Source of the DNA: Paracoccaceae bacterium
GTDB lineage: Bacteria; Pseudomonadota; Alphaproteobacteria; Rhodobacterales; Rhodobacteraceae
Assembly: GCA_027013095.1 (NCBI GenBank)
Contig: JALUYI010000010.1
Span: 1-64,000 of the forward strand
Direction: 5' to 3'
DNA: 64,000 nucleotides
Part shown: piece by piece, positions 60,061 to 64,000 of the stretch
Layout of the letters: the number at the start of each line of letters is the position of its first letter
How positions within the stretch are numbered: position 1 is the stretch's first letter
Program-made: the position numbers and the translations under genes
Notes under the pieces: model-generated
What the model was told of the DNA's origin: nothing
Seen by the model: the letters and a program-made list of their open reading frames with translations, nothing else
Database searches by the model: none

Positions 60061-61266
60061 ATGACCCGTGATGTCGTTATCGTCTCTTCTGCCCGCACCC
60101 CGATTGGCAAGGCTTATCGTGGCGCCTTCAACGACACCCAGGCGCAAACGCTGGCCGGGCACGCGATTGAACAGGCCGTTCTGCGGGCCGGCGTTGCCCC
60201 GGAGGAAATCGGCGATGTTCTGGTCGGTGCCGCGCTGCAGCAGGGCTCGACCGGTAGCAATATCGCGCGTCAGGCAGCGTTGCGGGCTGGCCTGCCCAGC
60301 TCGGTTCCGGCGATGTCCGTTGACCGGCAATGCTCATCCGGATTGATGACCATTGCGATGGCCGCCGGACGGATTCGGGCCGGTGAAATCGACATTGCTG
60401 TGGCAGGCGGGGTTGAATCCTGCTCGCTGGTGCAAAATGACAAGATGAACACCTACCGCGCAAGGGACCCTTGGCTGGTCGAGCATATTCCGGCAATCTA
60501 CATGTCCATGCTGGAAACCGCCGAGGTGGTGGCCGAGCGTTATGGCATCAGCCGCGAGGCGCAGGATGCCTATGCGGTTGAATCCCACCGCCGTTGTGCG
60601 CTGGCCCAAGAGAGCGGCTGGTTGGATGCCGAGATTGCCCCGCTTGCCAGCATCAAGAAGGTGCAGAACCGCGAGACCGGCGAAATCACCGATCAGGCTG
60701 TGACCCTGACCCTTGACGAAGGGCTGCGCAAAGGGACGACACTGGAGGGCCTGGCCGCATTAAAGCCGGTGTTCGCGGATGGAATCGAGATCAAGACTGG
60801 GAAATACATCACCGCGGGCAATGCTTCGCAACTGTCGGACGGTGCGGCCGCGCTGGTTCTGATGGACGGCGACACGGCGGCAAAACGGGGGCTGAGTCCA
60901 CTCGGCCTCTATCGCGGTGTGGCCGTTGCGGGGTGCGACCCGGATGAAATGGGCATCGGCCCGGTCTTTGCGGTGCCAAAGCTGCTGGCGCAGCACGGCC
61001 TGACAGTTGACGACATCGACATGTGGGAGCTGAATGAGGCCTTTGCCTCGCAAACCCTTTATTGCCGCGACCGTCTGGGGATCGACCCGGCGCGCTTTAA
61101 CGTGAATGGCGGCGCCATCGCCATTGGCCATCCCTACGGCATGACGGGGGCGCGCTGTGCCGGTCATGTGCTGCATGAAGGCAGGCGGCGCAAAGGGCAT
61201 TATGGCGTGGTGACAATGTGCATCGGCGGTGGCATGGGCGCAGCCGGGCTGTTCGAGATCATCTGA
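60061..61266 (+). CDS. Thiolase family acyl-CoA acyltransferase
   Basis: A 401-residue thiolase. The nucleophilic cysteine is Cys91 in DRQCSSGLM, the catalytic histidine His357 in [11 protein letters not shown], and the second cysteine Cys387 in MCIGGGMG. The GHPYG variant, with tyrosine in place of the common Leu or Ile, is seen in degradative thiolases, so a 3-ketoacyl-CoA thiolase is likelier than acetoacetyl-CoA synthesis. Chain-length preference is unknown. It stands alone between tesA and sqr. Confidence 0.9.
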   Translation: MTRDVVIVSSARTPIGKAYRGAFNDTQAQTLAGHAIEQAVLRAGVAPEEIGDVLVGAALQQGSTGSNIARQAALRAGLPSSVPAMSVDRQCSSGLMTIAMAAGRIRAGEIDIAVAGGVESCSLVQNDKMNTYRARDPWLVEHIPAIYMSMLETAEVVAERYGISREAQDAYAVESHRRCALAQESGWLDAEIAPLASIKKVQNRETGEITDQAVTLTLDEGLRKGTTLEGLAALKPVFADGIEIKTGKYITAGNASQLSDGAAALVLMDGDTAAKRGLSPLGLYRGVAVAGCDPDEMGIGPVFAVPKLLAQHGLTVDDIDMWELNEAFASQTLYCRDRLGIDPARFNVNGGAIAIGHPYGMTGARCAGHVLHEGRRRKGHYGVVTMCIGGGMGAAGLFEII

Positions 61267-61372
61267 GACGACTGCGACGACAAGACCACATCGCCCTGCC
61301 AACTCGTTGGAATATTGACGATTTAGTCCGGTTCAGGTTACCGGGTCGTCACCTTCTGCTCGGATGGTTTAA

Positions 61373-61386
61373 TATATTCTAATATA
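61373..61386. promoter_or_regulatory. AT-rich palindrome upstream of sqr
   Basis: TATATT-CT-AATATA is a perfect inverted repeat 59 bases before the sqr start. AT-rich palindromes of this kind are bound by sulfide-sensing ArsR-family repressors (BigR/SqrR type) in alphaproteobacteria. No such regulator gene is in the window, so the link is inference from position and composition. Confidence 0.45.
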
Positions 61387-61444
61387 CGCATACTTGACCG
61401 ACTGATCTCTGACAGATAACGTGAGCGGATATGTGGAGGAATCA

Positions 61445-62713
61445 ATGGCTGATATTGTAATTCTGGGCGCCGGGATCGGCGGCCTGCCCATGGCATATGA
61501 CATGAAGGCAGCAAAACGCAAAGAGGACCGAATCACGGTCATCTCGAACAATCCCTATTTCCAGTTCACCCCGTCCAATCCCTGGGCCGGTGTCGGCTGG
61601 CGCAGCCGGGACGATGTGACCATCGATATCGCGCCGGTGCTGAAAAAACAGAAGATCGACTTTATCTGTGACGCCTGCGTCAAGGTGGTACCGGACGAGA
61701 ACAAGCTGGTCTTGGAAAGCGGCCGCGAGGTCTCCTATGACTTTCTGATCATCGCCACCGGTCCCGAGCTGGCGTTTGACAAGATCGAAGGCCTTGGACC
61801 AGACGGCTACACGCAGTCTGTCTGTGCCATCGATCACGCGGTCGAGGCCAATCAGGCGTGGGAAGATTTCTGCAAGGATCCGGGGCCGATCGTTGTCGGT
61901 GCCGTGCAGGGGGCCTCGTGCTATGGCCCGGCTTATGAATACGCAATGATCATGGACACCGAGCTGAAGCGGCGCAAGATCCGCGACAAGGTACCGATGA
62001 CTTTTGTCACCGCCGAACCTTATGTCGGTCATCTGGGCCTTGGCGGCGTGGGGGACACCAAAGGTATCCTCGAAAGCGAAATGCGCGATCGCCACATCAA
62101 GTGGATCACCGATGCGCAGGTGGACAAGGTCGAGGACGGTCTGATGCATGTCAGCCAGATCGGCGATGATGGCGCAGTCGTCAAAAGTCATGAACTGCCG
62201 TTCAAATATTCCATGATGCTGCCCAGCTTTCGCGGCATTCCGGCCTTGCAGGGGCTCGACGGGCTGGTGAACCCCATGGGCTTTGTCATCGTGGACGAAC
62301 ACCAGCGCAATCCGAAATACCAGAACGTGTTCGGCGTCGGAGTCTGTATCGCCATCGCGCCTCTGGAAAAATGCAACGTGCCGGTCGGGGTGCCGAAAAC
62401 CGGCTATATGATCGAAAGCATGGTCGCCGCCACAGCCGAAAATATCGGTCAGATGCTGCGCGGCCAAGAGCCCACGCATGAGGGCACATGGAACGCCTTC
62501 TGTCTGGCAGACTTTGGCAACAAGGGCGTCGCTTTTCTGGCGCAGCCGCAAAACCCGCCGCGCAACCTGAACTGGGCCGCCGAGGGAAAATGGGTTCACC
62601 TGGCCAAGATCGCGTTCGAGAAATACTTTATGCGCAAGATCCGCAAAGGTCAGTCCGAGCCGTATTTCGAAAAGGCCATCATGAACATGACCAAGGTCAC
62701 TCGCCTGAAATAG
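61445..62713 (+). CDS. sqr: Sulfide:quinone oxidoreductase
   Basis: A 422-residue FAD protein of the peripheral inner membrane that oxidises sulfide and passes electrons to ubiquinone. The FAD fold starts IVILGAGIGGLPMAYDM. The three redox-active cysteines fall at Cys127, Cys159 and Cys353, the numbering known for the Rhodobacter capsulatus type I enzyme. The C-terminal amphipathic helices (AKIAFEKYFMRKIRKG) attach it to the membrane. ATG 61445 follows GGAGG. It is monocistronic behind an AT-rich palindrome. Confidence 0.94.
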   Translation: MADIVILGAGIGGLPMAYDMKAAKRKEDRITVISNNPYFQFTPSNPWAGVGWRSRDDVTIDIAPVLKKQKIDFICDACVKVVPDENKLVLESGREVSYDFLIIATGPELAFDKIEGLGPDGYTQSVCAIDHAVEANQAWEDFCKDPGPIVVGAVQGASCYGPAYEYAMIMDTELKRRKIRDKVPMTFVTAEPYVGHLGLGGVGDTKGILESEMRDRHIKWITDAQVDKVEDGLMHVSQIGDDGAVVKSHELPFKYSMMLPSFRGIPALQGLDGLVNPMGFVIVDEHQRNPKYQNVFGVGVCIAIAPLEKCNVPVGVPKTGYMIESMVAATAENIGQMLRGQEPTHEGTWNAFCLADFGNKGVAFLAQPQNPPRNLNWAAEGKWVHLAKIAFEKYFMRKIRKGQSEPYFEKAIMNMTKVTRLK

Positions 62714-62903
62714 CGGCCAAAATCCCGCATTGGGAGCGGGTCAACCCGATCTGCTCTCCATGTGCGCTCGGGGTCGGGCCCCCGTTGCCTGACCGCGCCA
62801 TCGGCATCCGAGAGCGGTATCGGTGCCGCGCGGACAATCTCTTTTCTCCCGCCCCTTGCACCGCAACCTTTACCGGCCCCCTGTTTGCCCCCATATAGGG
62901 GGG

Positions 62904-63584
62904 ATGCTGCGTCTTAGCCCAATCCTGCTGGCCATTGCCTATGCCTTTGTCATGTACCATTTTTCGGCATGGCGGACGGCGCGTGAACTCAGCGCCAAAT
63001 CCACCCCGCTCCGGGATCCGGCGCTGCTAACACTGGTTGCGCGAATGGCAAAAGCGCTGGATTTGCCGCAAATCAAGGTCAATATCTACGAGATCGCACC
63101 GGTCAACGGCCTGGCGGCGCCGGACGGGCGTATTTTCATCACCCGTGGGTTTTTTGACAAATACCGCAAAGGAGAGGTCACAGCGCCTGAGCTGGCCAGC
63201 GTCATCGCACACGAGCTGGGCCATGTCGCCTTGGGCCACGGGCGGCGGCGGATGATCGATTTTTCCGGCCAAAACGCCATTCGCACCGCTCTGGGGATGA
63301 TCCTCGGGCGGATATTTCCCGGTGTCGGACTGTATCTGGCCGGGCTTTTGACCAGTCTTCTCGCCGCCCGTCTGTCGCGGCAGGATGAGTATGAGGCCGA
63401 TGCCTACGCCAGCGCTCTTTTGGTCAAATCCGGGATCGGGCTGGAGGCGCAAAAATCGCTGTTCCGAAAACTGGACGCCTTGGGCGAGCAAGGCGGCCGA
63501 CAAATGGCATGGCTGTTGAGCCACCCCAAAACCGCAGAGCGCATCGGCGCCATAAAAGCGCGCGAGGCGAAATGGCGCTTGTGA
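62904..63584 (+). CDS. M48-family metalloprotease, membrane-anchored
   Basis: A 226-residue zinc protease. An N-terminal membrane helix covers about residues 5-21. The zinc motif is HELGH in VIAHELGHVALGH, and the downstream glutamate ligand lies in RQDEYEADAYA. A second hydrophobic stretch near residues 130-153 may be membrane-embedded. ATG 62904 has an AGGGGGG just upstream; the frame is open further upstream but has no family-like sequence. It is probably involved in envelope protein quality control (inference). Confidence 0.88.
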   Translation: MLRLSPILLAIAYAFVMYHFSAWRTARELSAKSTPLRDPALLTLVARMAKALDLPQIKVNIYEIAPVNGLAAPDGRIFITRGFFDKYRKGEVTAPELASVIAHELGHVALGHGRRRMIDFSGQNAIRTALGMILGRIFPGVGLYLAGLLTSLLAARLSRQDEYEADAYASALLVKSGIGLEAQKSLFRKLDALGEQGGRQMAWLLSHPKTAERIGAIKAREAKWRL

Positions 63585-63680
63585 GACAGGCAGATGCGAC
63601 GCCACTCCTGTAGGGCGCAGATTCATTAATCTCGGGCTGTCGGCAATACGGGTATCTCAAAAATTTGTCGAAACGCCTCA

Positions 63681-64000
63681 CTAGAGCGACATCGCCTTGC
63701 TCAAGCGCGGCAGGCGTGCCTTTTTCAGCAGGAGGCGCAAATCTTGCGGGCGCGCGGAAATTTCGCTGGCTCGCTGACGCACATTCTGGCAGACCTGCGT
63801 TAGAACAGCTCTGTGATCCTGCAGGAAATCGCATAAAAACCCGTCGGGATCGCGCCGCAGGATCCCGTATTTTGCCAGCACGCGGTGCGGAAAATCAGCC
63901 GCATTTGCGGTGACAAGAACCGTGGCCCGGCCGGTTATCGCAGCGGTCAAAACATGCGTGTCATCAGGATCGGGCAAAACAAGGCGCGCCTGAAGATCCG
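63681..64000 (-). CDS. PIN-domain protein, C-terminal part (runs off the window)
   Basis: The minus-strand frame is open from the right edge to a TAG at 63681, giving about 106 visible residues; the N-terminus lies outside the window. LPDPDDTHVLTAAI and LVTANAADFP match the C-terminal half of PIN nucleases, with the acidic metal-binding residues in DPDD. PIN proteins are commonly VapC-type toxins that cut RNA; the antitoxin would be expected beyond the edge. A non-toxin PIN protein cannot be excluded. Confidence 0.75.
   Translation of the reverse strand, partial: DLQARLVLPDPDDTHVLTAAITGRATVLVTANAADFPHRVLAKYGILRRDPDGFLCDFLQDHRAVLTQVCQNVRQRASEISARPQDLRLLLKKARLPRLSKAMSL

Noticed and set aside
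1-64000. tRNA, rRNA, CRISPR arrays, prophage or complete insertion sequences
   Set aside because: No cloverleaf-like segments, regular direct repeats, phage genes or transposase genes were seen. Short gaps between genes leave little room for them.

Overview
The window reads as chromosomal DNA of an alphaproteobacterium of the Rhodobacteraceae (Rhodobacter/Roseobacter group). The evidence is high GC, dense operons with ATGA or TGATG overlaps, an L-malyl/beta-methylmalyl-CoA lyase very close to Rhodobacter Mcl1, a sulfide:quinone reductase whose three cysteines fall at the Rhodobacter positions, Rhodobacter-type cobalamin genes, and family-typical small genes (DUF1244, DUF1636, DUF2783). I see no tRNA, rRNA, CRISPR array, prophage or intact insertion sequence.

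Layout. 1-2.4 kb: the start of an unknown gene, a GlsB/YeaQ-type membrane protein, and a def / def-like / fmt operon whose middle gene has lost the deformylase metal site. 2.4-7.3 kb: a small membrane protein plus XRE regulator behind two phased palindromes, a PatB-type C-S lyase, mcl1, accA and a periplasmic cytochrome c. 7.4-14.5 kb: ftsE-ftsX-plsC, a zinc-ribbon membrane protein, gshB-yraN-rsmI, and a divergent LpoA-like lipoprotein. 14.5-21.6 kb: glnD-murJ, pyruvate kinase, an N-formylglutamate amidohydrolase-like protein and DUF1244. 21.6-24.6 kb: a D-amino-acid aminotransferase with DgcA and DgcN, which together form a coherent D-amino-acid/D-glutamate catabolic unit.

24.8-35.2 kb: cobalamin region. 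On the minus strand lie cbiX-cobH-cobL-cobI-cbiG/cobJ-cobM plus a hypothetical gene. Divergently lie a glutathionyl-hydroquinone reductase, a DUF1636 protein, cobC and cobD. The intergenic region between the two arms can fold into a multi-branched leader ahead of cbiX. 35.2-41.2 kb: an aromatic-compound catabolic cluster (fahA, MBL-fold protein, class A flavin monooxygenase, DUF2783, VOC protein; divergent marR-maiA) around a near-ideal MarR palindrome. No cupin-type homogentisate dioxygenase gene is present in the window, so the ring-cleaving step is an open question.

41.2-54 kb: PBP1C with a thioester-containing alpha-2-macroglobulin, then a TetR-controlled RND efflux pair. 54-64 kb: a periplasmic 5'-nucleotidase, a YbbA/YbbP-type ABC transporter divergent from TesA with overlapping start codons, a thiolase, sqr behind an AT-rich palindrome, an M48 protease, and a PIN-domain gene running off the right end.

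Most of the window is housekeeping. The best candidates for new biology are the aromatic cluster with its missing canonical dioxygenase and altered MBL metal site, the switch-like leader before cbiX, the metal-site-less deformylase paralogue, and several unassigned palindromic operators. All functional calls rest on reading the sequence and on family knowledge; no search was run.
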